From Ignavibacteria bacterium (lineage in GTDB: Bacteria > Bacteroidota > Ignavibacteria > Tepidaquicellales > OLB5), in the NCBI GenBank assembly GCA_017303675.1, contig JAFLBX010000001.1, forward strand, positions 1,871,970 through 1,935,969: a DNA stretch of 64,000 nt, given 5' to 3'. Position numbers and translations under genes: made by a program. The notes below the pieces were generated by a model. It was not told where the DNA came from. It searched no databases and was given only the letters and a program-made list of their open reading frames with translations. This document shows positions 1 to 9,391 of this stretch, piece after piece. Every line of letters starts with the position of its first letter. Positions within the stretch are counted from its first letter, which is position 1.

Positions 1-1
1 C

Positions 2-517
2 GCGCTTAACGGTGATACTTCTGTGAGCTCTATTGGTGTAGGTGTTCATATGAGCCACAGGTATTCTGTTTACGGCGCTGCACTAAGCTGTGAAGACTGC
101 CACAGGGATATTAACGGTTTTGATGACCCGAATCATATCGGACCGGATGCAGATGGTATTGCTGAAATAGTATTTGGCACAAGGGCCTACGATACTTTAG
201 GCGGACCGATCAGACCGGACCCGACATGGAACAGAAGCACTGCAACATGTTCCAATGTTTACTGCCACGGTACATTTAAAGAAGGCAATGTAAATGCAGT
301 TGGTGTGTGGACAAATCCGGGAAGTGTTGTATGCGGAACTTGTCACGGGGATCCTAACACAGGGAATCCGACGCCGCAGGTAAACGGTGTAATTACACCG
401 CCGCACTATTCATTTATGAATAGTACAACCTGTTATATTTGTCATAGTTCCGTGATGAATCCTTCGGGACAGATAATTGATAAGGAACTTCATATTAACG
501 GAGAAGTAAATTATTAA
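2..517 (+). CDS. Multihaem c-type cytochrome, CxxCH/CxxxxCH type (3' part)
   Basis: The reading frame enters from the left edge, so the start and signal peptide are outside the window; 171 residues are visible. It holds CEDCH, CGTCH and CYICH (ordinary CxxCH haem sites) and CSNVYCH, a CxxxxCH site. The alternation of CxxxxCH and CxxCH is known from the exported multihaem proteins of Geobacter-like and Ignavibacteria genomes. It is probably an extracytoplasmic electron-transfer protein. The protein ends shortly after the last haem motif and has no type IX sorting domain. A strong terminator follows. The family call is firm, the partner and electron acceptor are unknown. Confidence 0.8.
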   Translation, partial: ALNGDTSVSSIGVGVHMSHRYSVYGAALSCEDCHRDINGFDDPNHIGPDADGIAEIVFGTRAYDTLGGPIRPDPTWNRSTATCSNVYCHGTFKEGNVNAVGVWTNPGSVVCGTCHGDPNTGNPTPQVNGVITPPHYSFMNSTTCYICHSSVMNPSGQIIDKELHINGEVNY

Positions 518-531
518 GTAAGTTGAATTAT

Positions 532-572
532 GTCACCCTTTGTTTATTTCAAAGGGTGACAATAATTTTTCT
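532..572 (+). terminator. Rho-independent terminator of the multihaem gene
   Basis: A perfect 11-bp stem (GTCACCCTTTG with CAAAGGGTGAC) around a TTTATTT loop, followed by a T-rich tract, 15 bases after the stop codon. Confidence 0.85.
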
Positions 573-650
573 TACAACTGAACTTGCATTCATCACAGGT
601 GCAAATTCACAGGCTGTACCAGTTGAATGCATAACTTGCTATAATCTCAA

Positions 651-687
651 AATAAAAACGGGGTGATTCCTGATTAGGAGTCACCCT
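651..687 (-). terminator. Rho-independent terminator of the DUF2202 gene
   Basis: On the minus strand an 11-bp stem (AGGGTGACTCCT-type arm, one G-T pair) with a four-base loop is followed by CGTTTTTATTTT. It lies 75 bases beyond the stop of the minus-strand gene at 763. Confidence 0.7.
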
Positions 688-762
688 GTTTAATTATAGT
701 TCAGTTTATTGAATGTATATTTTAGTTTTGATAAGGTTTATCATTAGATTAATAAATATAAT

Positions 763-1539
763 TTACCTCCTCCATGAATTGTTAGGGCAATTGTTGTTTC
801 TGTAGTTATTATTAGGGCAATCTCCATTATAGTATCTGCCGTTACCTTTTCCGTTTCCTCTTCCTTTACCTTTGCCGTCACACTTTCCGCAGCAGTTGTT
901 ATTATTTGAATTCTTGGCAAGTATGATTTTGTCAAAATCTTCTTTTGCCAAAACCAGCGGCGAATATTCAACACCGTTAGCACTTAAATTCCTTACAAAA
1001 GCCCTGAGATGGTTTTCAGAGCCAAATCTTAAATAATCATAGGTCTCTTTTATATCTTTATTTTCTGTAATTTTAAGCTGTTTATCAAGATCTGCAATAT
1101 CGGTTTCTTCAATCAATGCACCGGCTTTTAATGCATCAACCAGTGATAAATTACCCTGTTCAATAAGTTTTGTGTAAAGTGATTTCAGCTCTGAATTAGT
1201 AAAACTACCGGTTTCATCTGAAATTACCGGGTCATCAATGCTGTATTTTGCCAGCAGGTCTTTCATAAGGTCCATATGAGTTTGTTCAGCCTGCTTTATA
1301 TTCCTGAAAGGTTTTATGCTGTATTTAGAATACATCATTGTATAAACATCACGGGCCAGCTTTTCTTCCTCACGCATATACTTTATACTTTCGCGCTCAT
1401 CATCTGTAACTGAAGAGCCGTTAAATACTGCAGGAATAACTTTATTTATTGTATTTGGTTCTGCGGAAAAAAAGCTTAAGGCTGCGGATATGGATGAGAT
1501 GAGTGCAAGAGCCATGATAATAATTATCTTATTTTTCAT
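763..1539 (-). CDS. Exported DUF2202 ferritin-like protein
   Basis: I take the ATG at 1539, which begins MKNKIIIIMALALISS, a clean Sec signal peptide; the frame is open 15 codons further up but that part is charged and unlikely. The mature part shows the DUF2202 pattern: a first helix with YMREEEKLARDVY, a second with EQTHMDLMKDLL, then FTNSELKSLYTKL, and a last helix around YLRFGSENHLRAF. In this family these Glu and His residues form a ferritin-like di-iron four-helix bundle; its reaction is not established. The last 35 or so residues are a low-complexity Asn/Gly/Lys tail with CCGKC. The gene stands alone with its own terminator. Family call confident, function open. Confidence 0.8.
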   Translation of the reverse strand: MKNKIIIIMALALISSISAALSFFSAEPNTINKVIPAVFNGSSVTDDERESIKYMREEEKLARDVYTMMYSKYSIKPFRNIKQAEQTHMDLMKDLLAKYSIDDPVISDETGSFTNSELKSLYTKLIEQGNLSLVDALKAGALIEETDIADLDKQLKITENKDIKETYDYLRFGSENHLRAFVRNLSANGVEYSPLVLAKEDFDKIILAKNSNNNNCCGKCDGKGKGRGNGKGNGRYYNGDCPNNNYRNNNCPNNSWRR

Positions 1540-1684
1540 GACTTTGTATTTTGTTGTTGAATGTTTTAAATCACTCTTATACAAAAATAATACAGAAATT
1601 CCGGAATCATACCGGTTTAATTGTAAATGATTGTAACATAAGAGATCTTATTATTTAAAAATAATGTCGAAATTAATAGTTGAA

Positions 1685-1716
1685 ATAAAAAAGGAGATAT
1701 CATTTCTGATATCTCC
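1685..1716 (-). terminator. Rho-independent terminator after ccmF
   Basis: On the minus strand a perfect 10-bp stem (GGAGATATCA with TGATATCTCC) with a 4-base loop is followed by six T residues, 28 bases beyond the ccmF stop. Confidence 0.85.
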
Positions 1717-1743
1717 TGAATAATTCCTTATTTGTTTATTTAA

Positions 1744-4134
1744 CTAAACTTCCTCTTCTTCTTCTTTGTGCTGATGTTTTTTACTGTGATGAGCTTTGCC
1801 GTTCCCGTTAGTGTGGCTGCCGTTTGAATTCAAATGCTCCGCTTTGCGTGTTTCAGATTTTATTCTTCTGTGCCTGGCTAATAGTGAGAGGTAAAATCCT
1901 AATACCATCACAATAGTACCGCCCCATACAAGGTTAATAAACGGCTTAACGCTTGCTGTTAATATCAGGGTTTCAGGGGCGCCCTGTTCTTCCTGCATCT
2001 TGTGGCTATCAATAACCGCAATATCTACAGTGGATTCAGTTTCGACGCTCATTTTTGTGAAGTAGAAAGTATAATGATCATTGCCGGGAAGCTGTACCGG
2101 TATAGGATTGCTGCCGTTCTGTGACATTTCCTGTTCTGCAATTATCTTTTCAGTTTTACCGTTCACAGTTACTTCCAGCTCAGCTCCCATTATATTCATC
2201 TTGCCGGCTTCCATTTCTTCACGGTTGAATTTAGAGCGGTCAAAATCAACGAACCTGATCTTCATCCCGTTGATTTCTTTTTCTTCACCTTTTTTGAATG
2301 AGTGAATATCATTCGGTGTGAACTGGCCGGGCTCTTCGAGAGCCATTGGCGAGAGATACAGATCTTTGGTAACTAAATTGGCAATATCCGGATTTTTCAT
2401 AATGCCTTCTGAGTATTCACTGTAATACATTACCGGCTGAAGCAGAAATGCATTATCATCTTTCTGCACTATAACATTAAAATGATATTTTTCTTTGTCA
2501 CCCGGAATTTCTGTAGCTCCTTTATAGGTCAATACATATCCATCAAGCACCTGTTTTGGCTCTCCCAGCGGAAGAGAGACGTTCTCTTCAACTGAATACC
2601 TTGCTGAACCAATAACACCTAGGAATAAAAGCATCAAGCCCATATGCGCAATATATGCGCCGGCTTTGGTTTTGTTCTTTTTAAATATTGTATATGCAAT
2701 TTCTCCGTTAATAAACACTGCGAAAAATGAAGCTGCGGCAAGCAGCGCCATGAGGAAATCTCTAACCCCAAGAATTACAAGAGTAATTGTTACAGCCGCT
2801 GTAAAACCAAGCGGTAAATATAAACTTTTAAAGAAGGATTTTTCATCAGAATGTTTCCATCTGAGTAAGATACTGATACCGTTTATTGCCGCTATCAGAA
2901 TTGCGAGTGGGAGGTTCATTCTGTTGTAAAAATCAGGTTCAACAGTACCTTTACTGATTATCGGCCAGCTTGTACCTACTGCAATAACAAGCGCTGTAGC
3001 GCATATTGTGATCGCGCCTACAAATAAAGCTGACTCTCTTGAAAGCAGGTTGACCTGTCCTTCGGATTTTTCTGTTTTTAAGCTTTTAAACCTGAAGCCA
3101 ATAAGTGCTAGTCCGCCGCCTGCGAATAAGCCCAGAAATACGATAAGGAATAAATATACTTCCTGACCCGGGTCAACAAATGAATGTACTGAGGCATCTC
3201 CTAAAACTCCGCTTCTGGTTAAGAATGTGGAATAGAGTACCATTCCAAATGCCAGAACACATAGAATAAGGCTTGTTCTTTTATATTTGCCGACTTTTTC
3301 TTCGGCTACCATAGTATGAATTGCGCCTATAATTAACAGCCAGGGAACAAAAGATGAATTCTCAACAGGATCCCATGCCCAGTAACCGCCCCAGCCTAAA
3401 ACACCGTATGCCCAGTAACCGCCAAGCATAATGCCCAGCCCAAGTATCATACCGCCGAAAAGCGTCCATGGAAGAGCAAGCTTCATCCATTTATCATAGC
3501 GGTTCTTTATGAGTGCAGCTATTGCGAAGCTGAATGGTATTGCCAGTGAAGTGAATCCCAAAAACAGTATCGGCGGATGAATTGACATCCAGAAATTCTG
3601 CAGCAGGGGATTTAAGCCTCTGCCATCTTCCGGTATAAAACCGACCTGAACATCGGCAGGGAAAGATTGCCATACAAATAAATAAGGTGATTTTATTATC
3701 ATAATAAACAGCAGAAAAGCTGAAACCAGAGTGAATGTACCCATTGTAAGAGGCTCGTATTTATCATTGGGCATATTGTCCTGCAGCTTCTCTGAATCTC
3801 TGTTTGCCAGGTATGGAAGCAGGAACACTCCCAAAATCGCCATTAGGAACGCCCACAAATGGAAGCTGCCTTCCTGTCCGGCATAGAATGTTGCTATCAG
3901 CAGGTTCCATGGCAGGTCACGGGAAGAATAATTCCAGACGTATGTGTACTGGAACTGGTGCGTCATAATAAGATAGAGCAGGAACGCAGTTGATGAAATT
4001 GTTAAAACGGCAGAAACATGAAACAGCATCCTTGCCTGTTTAATGTATTTTGCAGTGCCTCCTGCGGAAAGGAAGTAAAGAATTGATGATAATAAGGCAC
4101 CTGCAAATGCACCGTAGATTAAATATGGTCCCAT
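1744..4134 (-). CDS. ccmF: Cytochrome c haem lyase CcmF
   Basis: CcmF is the membrane haem-attachment subunit of cytochrome c maturation System I. It receives haem from CcmE and joins it to CxxCH apocytochromes outside the membrane. The 796-residue protein shows family signatures: FYAGQEGSFHLWAF near residue 85, NPLLQNFWMSIHPP near 175 with its conserved His, and the tryptophan-rich WWD haem-handling motif WGGYWAWDPVENSSF near 250. There are about a dozen or more hydrophobic helices and a large periplasmic segment around residues 530-730. It is longer than the usual 650 residues, with a His/Lys/Glu-rich cytoplasmic tail (HHSKKHQHKEEEEEV). It lies 38 bases after a CcmD-like gene in the same operon. 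The other ccm genes (A, B, C, E, G, H) are not in the window. Confidence 0.93.
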   Translation of the reverse strand: MGPYLIYGAFAGALLSSILYFLSAGGTAKYIKQARMLFHVSAVLTISSTAFLLYLIMTHQFQYTYVWNYSSRDLPWNLLIATFYAGQEGSFHLWAFLMAILGVFLLPYLANRDSEKLQDNMPNDKYEPLTMGTFTLVSAFLLFIMIIKSPYLFVWQSFPADVQVGFIPEDGRGLNPLLQNFWMSIHPPILFLGFTSLAIPFSFAIAALIKNRYDKWMKLALPWTLFGGMILGLGIMLGGYWAYGVLGWGGYWAWDPVENSSFVPWLLIIGAIHTMVAEEKVGKYKRTSLILCVLAFGMVLYSTFLTRSGVLGDASVHSFVDPGQEVYLFLIVFLGLFAGGGLALIGFRFKSLKTEKSEGQVNLLSRESALFVGAITICATALVIAVGTSWPIISKGTVEPDFYNRMNLPLAILIAAINGISILLRWKHSDEKSFFKSLYLPLGFTAAVTITLVILGVRDFLMALLAAASFFAVFINGEIAYTIFKKNKTKAGAYIAHMGLMLLFLGVIGSARYSVEENVSLPLGEPKQVLDGYVLTYKGATEIPGDKEKYHFNVIVQKDDNAFLLQPVMYYSEYSEGIMKNPDIANLVTKDLYLSPMALEEPGQFTPNDIHSFKKGEEKEINGMKIRFVDFDRSKFNREEMEAGKMNIMGAELEVTVNGKTEKIIAEQEMSQNGSNPIPVQLPGNDHYTFYFTKMSVETESTVDIAVIDSHKMQEEQGAPETLILTASVKPFINLVWGGTIVMVLGFYLSLLARHRRIKSETRKAEHLNSNGSHTNGNGKAHHSKKHQHKEEEEEV

Positions 4135-4172
4135 TGTGTTATAATTTTGTTTGAATCATTAAATTGTGAAAA

Positions 4173-4310
4173 TTAATTTTCTTTTTGTAATTTGTTTACT
4201 TTACTGCCTAAATTTTTGAGGTAAAGAAAAATTCCAGCCCAAATGATGAGGATTATCGCAAGTAACCCGTAAAACTGGTAAGTATTTAAAAAATTATATA
4301 ATCCGTCCAT
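4173..4310 (-). CDS. ccmD: CcmD-like small membrane protein
   Basis: A 45-codon gene, ATG at 4310 and TAA at 4173, that small-ORF cut-offs would miss. It codes for MDGLYNFLNTYQFYGLLAI followed by one hydrophobic helix and a basic Lys-rich C-terminus (KNLGSKVNKLQKEN). CcmD is a 40-70 residue one-helix protein that helps release holo-CcmE from the CcmABC complex. Size, topology, the aromatic N-terminus and its place 38 bases upstream of ccmF all fit. Such short proteins have weak sequence signatures, so the call rests mostly on context. Confidence 0.75.
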   Translation of the reverse strand: MDGLYNFLNTYQFYGLLAIILIIWAGIFLYLKNLGSKVNKLQKEN

Positions 4311-4338
4311 AAAAAATAAAATTTAACATTAAAAATTT

Positions 4339-4830
4339 TTAATTTGGTATCGGCATTCCCATAGACTGGTAAATATCTTCGATCTGCTTTTTGTTTTCCA
4401 TAGCTTCAGCATTTTTGGGGTCTATTTCAAGCACCTTGTTATAACGCTGCAGAGCCGGTTTATATTTTTTCTTGGGCGAAAGATTTGCTTCGAACATCAG
4501 GTAATTAGCCGCACCCATTTGTTTTGTTATATATTCTTTCTTATCCGCATCCGATTTTGACTTCAAATATTTCGCTTCAGCATCATCGGCAGCTTTCATC
4601 ATTTCTACAGCTTTAGTATCACCCTGGGTATCGTTTTGCGAATCAGTGTTATTTTTACCAAGATTTCTGTGTATTGAATCATCAGGCATTTGATTTTTAT
4701 CAACCTGCTGCTGCTGATTCTGCTGTGGTTTCTGGTTGTTCAGTAGCTCCTTAGGTACCTCTTTGGTGCAGGAAGCTAAAAGAACTGTCATTAAAGCAAA
4801 AGCTGATAATTTTATTATTGTATGGAACAT
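4339..4830 (-). CDS. TPR-type lipoprotein, first gene of the ccm operon
   Basis: A lipoprotein signal peptide ends in the lipobox LLASC, giving lipidation at Cys21 or close to it. A low-complexity Gln/Asn linker follows (residues 30-70), then a charged helical part and, from about residue 115, a tetratricopeptide-like unit (YKPALQRYNKVLEIDPKNAE). TPR proteins such as CcmH/CcmI take part in handling apocytochromes in System I, so a role as apocytochrome chaperone is possible, but the sequence does not prove this. It lies 28 bases upstream of the CcmD-like gene. The operon promoter should lie in the divergent region to its right. Confidence 0.6.
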   Translation of the reverse strand: MFHTIIKLSAFALMTVLLASCTKEVPKELLNNQKPQQNQQQQVDKNQMPDDSIHRNLGKNNTDSQNDTQGDTKAVEMMKAADDAEAKYLKSKSDADKKEYITKQMGAANYLMFEANLSPKKKYKPALQRYNKVLEIDPKNAEAMENKKQIEDIYQSMGMPIPN

Positions 4831-5220
4831 TTTAAAATAAGTTAATTTGAAATTTTTATAATATAATGTAATTAAAAACTTTTAAAAATGCTTAAATAAT
4901 GCAAAAATTCTCAAAATTATCCAAAACTGTGGATAAAAATCATATACAAACATAATATATAGTGGAGTTAACTAAAATGATTTAAATCATATAATGAATT
5001 TATAACAGGAATGATTTTTCAGAGAAAATTTACTGATAAACAGTTATGTATTTGTAAACAATTTTTCAGCATATTAGTTCAGAAAATATTTAGCATTGTA
5101 AACACTCAAAAATCAGTTTATTTTGCTGTGAAATAGTTATTTAAAAAGATTACCCTTGAGCAATTTCATCCATCCGCAGGAGCATATACATAATCTTTTT
5201 CTTAAGATATAAAATGTATT
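4831..5220. other. Divergent intergenic region, ccm operon / histidine kinase
   Basis: This AT-rich 390-bp stretch contains no convincing gene. It must hold the start signals of both neighbours. A minus-strand TAATTTTG box (4912-4919) matches the TAnnTTTG promoter element and points toward the ccm operon. A perfect 14-bp palindrome is listed separately. Confidence 0.6.
4977..4990. promoter_or_regulatory. Candidate FNR/Crp-type operator (palindrome)
   Basis: ATGATTTAAATCAT is a perfect 14-bp palindrome containing TGA-N6-TCA, the core of Fnr-family sites. It lies about 65 bp upstream of the TAATTTTG box of the ccm operon and 231 bp before the kinase gene. Position relative to the promoter is less typical than for the other sites in the window. 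Confidence 0.45.
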
Positions 5221-8200
5221 ATGCACACCCATGAAAAAAAGACCATTTTACTGGTCGAAGATGAAGCCATAATTTCCCTTTCAACTTCTAAAATATTGAA
5301 AAATAACGGTTATGAAGTTTTTGTATCACACAAAGGTGAAAAAGCTGTCAGTAAAATTAAGGAAGAGCCATCTATAGACCTTGTGTTAATGGATATAAAC
5401 CTGGGCAACGGTATTGACGGAGTTGAAGCAGCCAGCAAAATTCTGAAAATAAAAAATCTGCCTATTATTTTCCTTACATCACATTCAGAAAAACAAATAG
5501 TAGATAAAGTAAAATCGATAACAAGCTATGGGTATGTAATAAAAAGCTCTGGTGAGTTTGTATTGCTTGAATCAATTTCCATGGCTTTAAAATTATTTGA
5601 AGTTAACAACAGCCTGCTGGATGATATTAAGAAAAGAGAACAAACTGAACTTAAGCTGAAGCACAGCGAAAAAAGGCTTTCTACTGTATTTCATTCCAGC
5701 CCGGCAGGAATTTGTATCAACAATATTACTGATGGATTGTTTGTTGATGTAAATGAGGCATTCTGTATTATGACAGGGTACTCAAAGGATGAATTGCTTG
5801 GCAACGACCCTATAGTACTAAACCTGTGGTATAATAACGAAGATTCGCGTTTTACTGAAGAATTGATCATAAAAAAAGGAAAAATTTCCAATGTTGAAGT
5901 AAGGTTCAGAAAAAAGAACGGTTCAACAGGACATGCAATGATATCCTGTGAAGTAATTGAGCTTGATTCTTTAACCTGTATTTTAACACTGGTAAATGAT
6001 ATTTCTGAAATTAAAAATTATTCTCTTGCGCTGACTGCGAGCCAAACAAAATTTAAAAGTTTTTTTGATAATGTAGAAAGTATCGTTTGGATCAAAGACC
6101 TGGAAGGCAGATTTATAGATATTAATTTATATACTGAAAAAGTACTTAAATTAAAAAGAGCAGAAGTAATAGGCAAAACAGTTATTGAGCTGTTCCCCCA
6201 ATACAATGCTGATCTTTATACAGAAAACGATAAGCTGGTAATTGATACCGGCAAACTGCAGGTATTTGAAGAGAATGCTAAAATCAATAACCGGGATCAT
6301 ATATTCATTTCAGCCAAATTTCCGTTATATGACTCCGAAGGTAATTTCAGCTCTATCGGGGCAATCTGTACAGATATAACAAATATCAAAAATATAGAAA
6401 ATGAAAAAGATGCTTTTTTTAAAGCAATTCCTGATCTTATGTTCAAATTGAATAAAGAGGGGGTTCTGCTTGATTACAAGTGTGCCGATAGTTCGGAGCT
6501 TTATATTTCACCGGAAGGTTTTCTCGGGAGAAATCTCCGAGATGTAATGCCGGAGAATATATCAAACAAGGCAATTTCATTAATAAAAAAAGCGGCTAGC
6601 GATAACACAATTGAAACTTTTGAATTTTCACTGGAAATTAACGGAAAAATAAAAACATATGAAGACAGGTTAGTGCCGGTAAATAATGATACTATACTTT
6701 CTATCGTAAGGGATATCACAGAAAAGAAACAGACAGAGTATGACTTAAGGCACAGGGAAGCAATACTTTCAGTCATTACAGATTTTGCAGAAAGAATCCT
6801 GATAGGCGGAACAAATGAAAGCAATATGAATCTTGTACTTGCAGAGCTTGGAAAAATTTTCAGCTTAAGCAGAACATATATTTTCAGAAAAGAAAAAGAA
6901 ACCGAAAGCAGTATTTGTTTTAAACAGATCTATGAATGGTGTGATTCTGGTATTTTCAGCTCTTCATCAGTTCTTGATACTGATAATTTTGAAATTGATA
7001 AAACTTCTGATTTTTACAAAAAGCTTCACCGGTTCAATAAAGAAGGATATTTAACGGGCTACCTTGAGGAGATGGAAAGTGATTTTGAAAAATATATAAT
7101 GAATGTTCAGGACCTGCGTTCTTATCTTTTCATAGCGATATTTGTTAAAGGTAAATTATGGGGCATGATAGGTTTTGATGAATGCAGGTATGACAGGAAG
7201 TGGCAGGAGTTTGAAGTCCAGACCCTGCAAACCGCCGGTAAGATAATTGGAGGGGCTTTGAATAAGGAGCTTACAGAAATTGAGCTTGCAAACAGCAGGG
7301 AATTGTATTACAAATTAATAGATTCAGCGCCGGATTCGGTTTCTGTAACTGATCTCAATGGCACTCTGATTTTTTCTTCAAAAAAAGCTATGGAGCTATT
7401 CGGTTATTCTGCCCAGGAAAGTACTGACGGAATGAGTGTCTTTGGCTTTGTTTCCGAAAATTACAGAAACATGGCTATGCAAAAATTCGGAAATATTATT
7501 AACACAGGAAAACCTGATTCAGAGACATTTAAATTAAGAAAAAAAGACGGAAGTGAATTTACAGCAGAATTGACTGCAAGCAGATATGATGATGCCGGCG
7601 GAAATCCCAAAGGCCTGATAATAATTACACGCGATATTACCGAAAAGCTAAAAACGCAGCAGCAAATGGCGGAAGACCTGGTGAGGAGAAAGCTGCTTAT
7701 AGATGAATCAGGCGACGGAATTGTTGTGCTTGATGAAAATGGAAAAGTTTTTGAATCAAATAAGAAATTCGCAGAAATGCTTGGTTTCAGTCATAATGAA
7801 ATTATGTCGAAATTTGTTTGGGACTGGGATAAGAATTTTACGACAGATGAAATAAAAAATATGATTCAAAATGTCAATGAATCAGGTGAGCATTTCGAAA
7901 CCATTCATACCAGAAAAGACGGCAGCTTAATAAACGTAGAGCTTAGCAATAACGGTGCGGTTGTTAACGGAAAAAAATTGGTATTTTGTGTATGCAGGGA
8001 TATAACCAGGAGAAAAGCTATTCAGCAAAAAATTATAGAAAATGAAATAAAGTTTTCGAAAATTTTTAATAATTCGCCTATAGGCATCAGTATTATCAGG
8101 GTAAAGGATATGAAATACGCTGATGTGAATGAAGCCTTAATAATGCTTTCAGGTTTCAGCAGGGAAGAATTTATAGGTAAAACTCCTTTTGAACTGAACT

Positions 8201-9390
8201 TATATAATGAAACGATAAATGAGGCTATTCTTGCTGCAATGAAAAATGATAAGCTGAGAGGTGCGGAATTCGAACTGAGACGAAAGAATGGTTCTCCGCT
8301 GAATGTTATAATGCTGCGGGAAATAATTGAGCTGGATAGTGAAGAATATTACATTACAATTATTAACGATATCACAGAGATTAAGAAAATCGAAAAGAAA
8401 GTGAGAGAAAGTGAGGAAAAATTCAGCAAAATTTTCCATTCCAGCCCTGTAGGTATAGCAATTACCAAAGCATCTACAGGGGAGTTTATTGATGTAAATA
8501 AAGCGCTGCTTGATATCACGCAATTAAAATATGAAGATATTATTGGCAAGTCAACTCTTGATTTTAAATTATTTACAGCAGGACAAAGGGAAGAATTGGT
8601 AAGTACTATATTAAGAAATGATAAAAAAACTTATACTGAAATAGATTATACAGGACAGGACGGTACAAAATATAACGCAGCGTTTTTTATGGATAAATTT
8701 GAGCTCGATGGCGAGCTTTATATACTAACTTCGGTATTTGATATAACTGAAAAAATAACCCAGGAAATTGCAATTAAAAAATCCCTGAAAGATAAAGAGA
8801 TTCTTTTAAAAGAGCTTCAGCACAGGGTAAAAAATAATTTAACGGTTATTTCCAGCCTGTTAAATCTGGAATTAGGAAATCTTAAGGATTCTCATACCCG
8901 CAATATATTCCAGAACTCAATATCACGGATCAATTCTCTTTCAGCAATTTATGAGCAGCTTTACGCTACAGACGATATAAGCAGGATCGATCTTAATATT
9001 TACCTTTCCAGGCTGATCGAATCACTTGATAAAACGTATAAAATAAACGAGAATGTTATTCTGGTAACCAGCTTCGAAACGGGTACTTCAATTGATCTGA
9101 AAAGAGCGGTGCTTATTGGGTTAATTTTTAATGAACTTCTTACGAATTCCCTTAAATATGCTTTCCCGTTTAATAAAAAGGGAACAATAAACTCCGGGTA
9201 CTGTATTAATAACGGGTTAGTGAATTTATATGTTAAAGATAACGGGGCGGGTTTACCGGAAAATTTTGATGTGAATAAAACTGAAAGCTTAGGTCTTAAG
9301 CTAGTAAAAATGCTGACTGAACAAATTGACGGTACCTTTAAAATTGAAAGAAATAACGGAACTTACGTAGAAATTGAGTTTAAGATATAA
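5221..9390 (+). CDS. Receiver-7xPAS-GAF HisKA_2 sensor kinase
   Basis: A soluble 1389-residue signalling protein without membrane helices. Order of domains: receiver at 8-125 with phospho-acceptor Asp58 (LVLMDINLG); PAS units at about 150-265, 275-390 and 400-505; a GAF-like domain at about 515-690; four more PAS units at about 700-815, 825-935, 940-1055 and 1065-1180; a HisKA_2 dimerisation domain with His1201 (ELQHRVKNN); an ATPase domain with NELLTNSLKYAF, DNGAGLP and LGLKLVKML. HisKA_2 kinases usually pass phosphate to stand-alone receivers or to anti-sigma-type outputs. Here the receiver is at the N-terminus, so the protein probably receives a phosphate signal and combines it with several cytoplasmic ligands. 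No output regulator is adjacent. Confidence 0.9.
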   Translation: MHTHEKKTILLVEDEAIISLSTSKILKNNGYEVFVSHKGEKAVSKIKEEPSIDLVLMDINLGNGIDGVEAASKILKIKNLPIIFLTSHSEKQIVDKVKSITSYGYVIKSSGEFVLLESISMALKLFEVNNSLLDDIKKREQTELKLKHSEKRLSTVFHSSPAGICINNITDGLFVDVNEAFCIMTGYSKDELLGNDPIVLNLWYNNEDSRFTEELIIKKGKISNVEVRFRKKNGSTGHAMISCEVIELDSLTCILTLVNDISEIKNYSLALTASQTKFKSFFDNVESIVWIKDLEGRFIDINLYTEKVLKLKRAEVIGKTVIELFPQYNADLYTENDKLVIDTGKLQVFEENAKINNRDHIFISAKFPLYDSEGNFSSIGAICTDITNIKNIENEKDAFFKAIPDLMFKLNKEGVLLDYKCADSSELYISPEGFLGRNLRDVMPENISNKAISLIKKAASDNTIETFEFSLEINGKIKTYEDRLVPVNNDTILSIVRDITEKKQTEYDLRHREAILSVITDFAERILIGGTNESNMNLVLAELGKIFSLSRTYIFRKEKETESSICFKQIYEWCDSGIFSSSSVLDTDNFEIDKTSDFYKKLHRFNKEGYLTGYLEEMESDFEKYIMNVQDLRSYLFIAIFVKGKLWGMIGFDECRYDRKWQEFEVQTLQTAGKIIGGALNKELTEIELANSRELYYKLIDSAPDSVSVTDLNGTLIFSSKKAMELFGYSAQESTDGMSVFGFVSENYRNMAMQKFGNIINTGKPDSETFKLRKKDGSEFTAELTASRYDDAGGNPKGLIIITRDITEKLKTQQQMAEDLVRRKLLIDESGDGIVVLDENGKVFESNKKFAEMLGFSHNEIMSKFVWDWDKNFTTDEIKNMIQNVNESGEHFETIHTRKDGSLINVELSNNGAVVNGKKLVFCVCRDITRRKAIQQKIIENEIKFSKIFNNSPIGISIIRVKDMKYADVNEALIMLSGFSREEFIGKTPFELNLYNETINEAILAAMKNDKLRGAEFELRRKNGSPLNVIMLREIIELDSEEYYITIINDITEIKKIEKKVRESEEKFSKIFHSSPVGIAITKASTGEFIDVNKALLDITQLKYEDIIGKSTLDFKLFTAGQREELVSTILRNDKKTYTEIDYTGQDGTKYNAAFFMDKFELDGELYILTSVFDITEKITQEIAIKKSLKDKEILLKELQHRVKNNLTVISSLLNLELGNLKDSHTRNIFQNSISRINSLSAIYEQLYATDDISRIDLNIYLSRLIESLDKTYKINENVILVTSFETGTSIDLKRAVLIGLIFNELLTNSLKYAFPFNKKGTINSGYCINNGLVNLYVKDNGAGLPENFDVNKTESLGLKLVKMLTEQIDGTFKIERNNGTYVEIEFKI

Positions 9391-9391
9391 G

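Noticed and set aside
763-983. Second minus-strand frame overlapping the DUF2202 tail
   Set aside because: It is the shadow of the Asn/Gly/Lys-rich tail in another frame; the DUF2202 frame has the domain and signal peptide.
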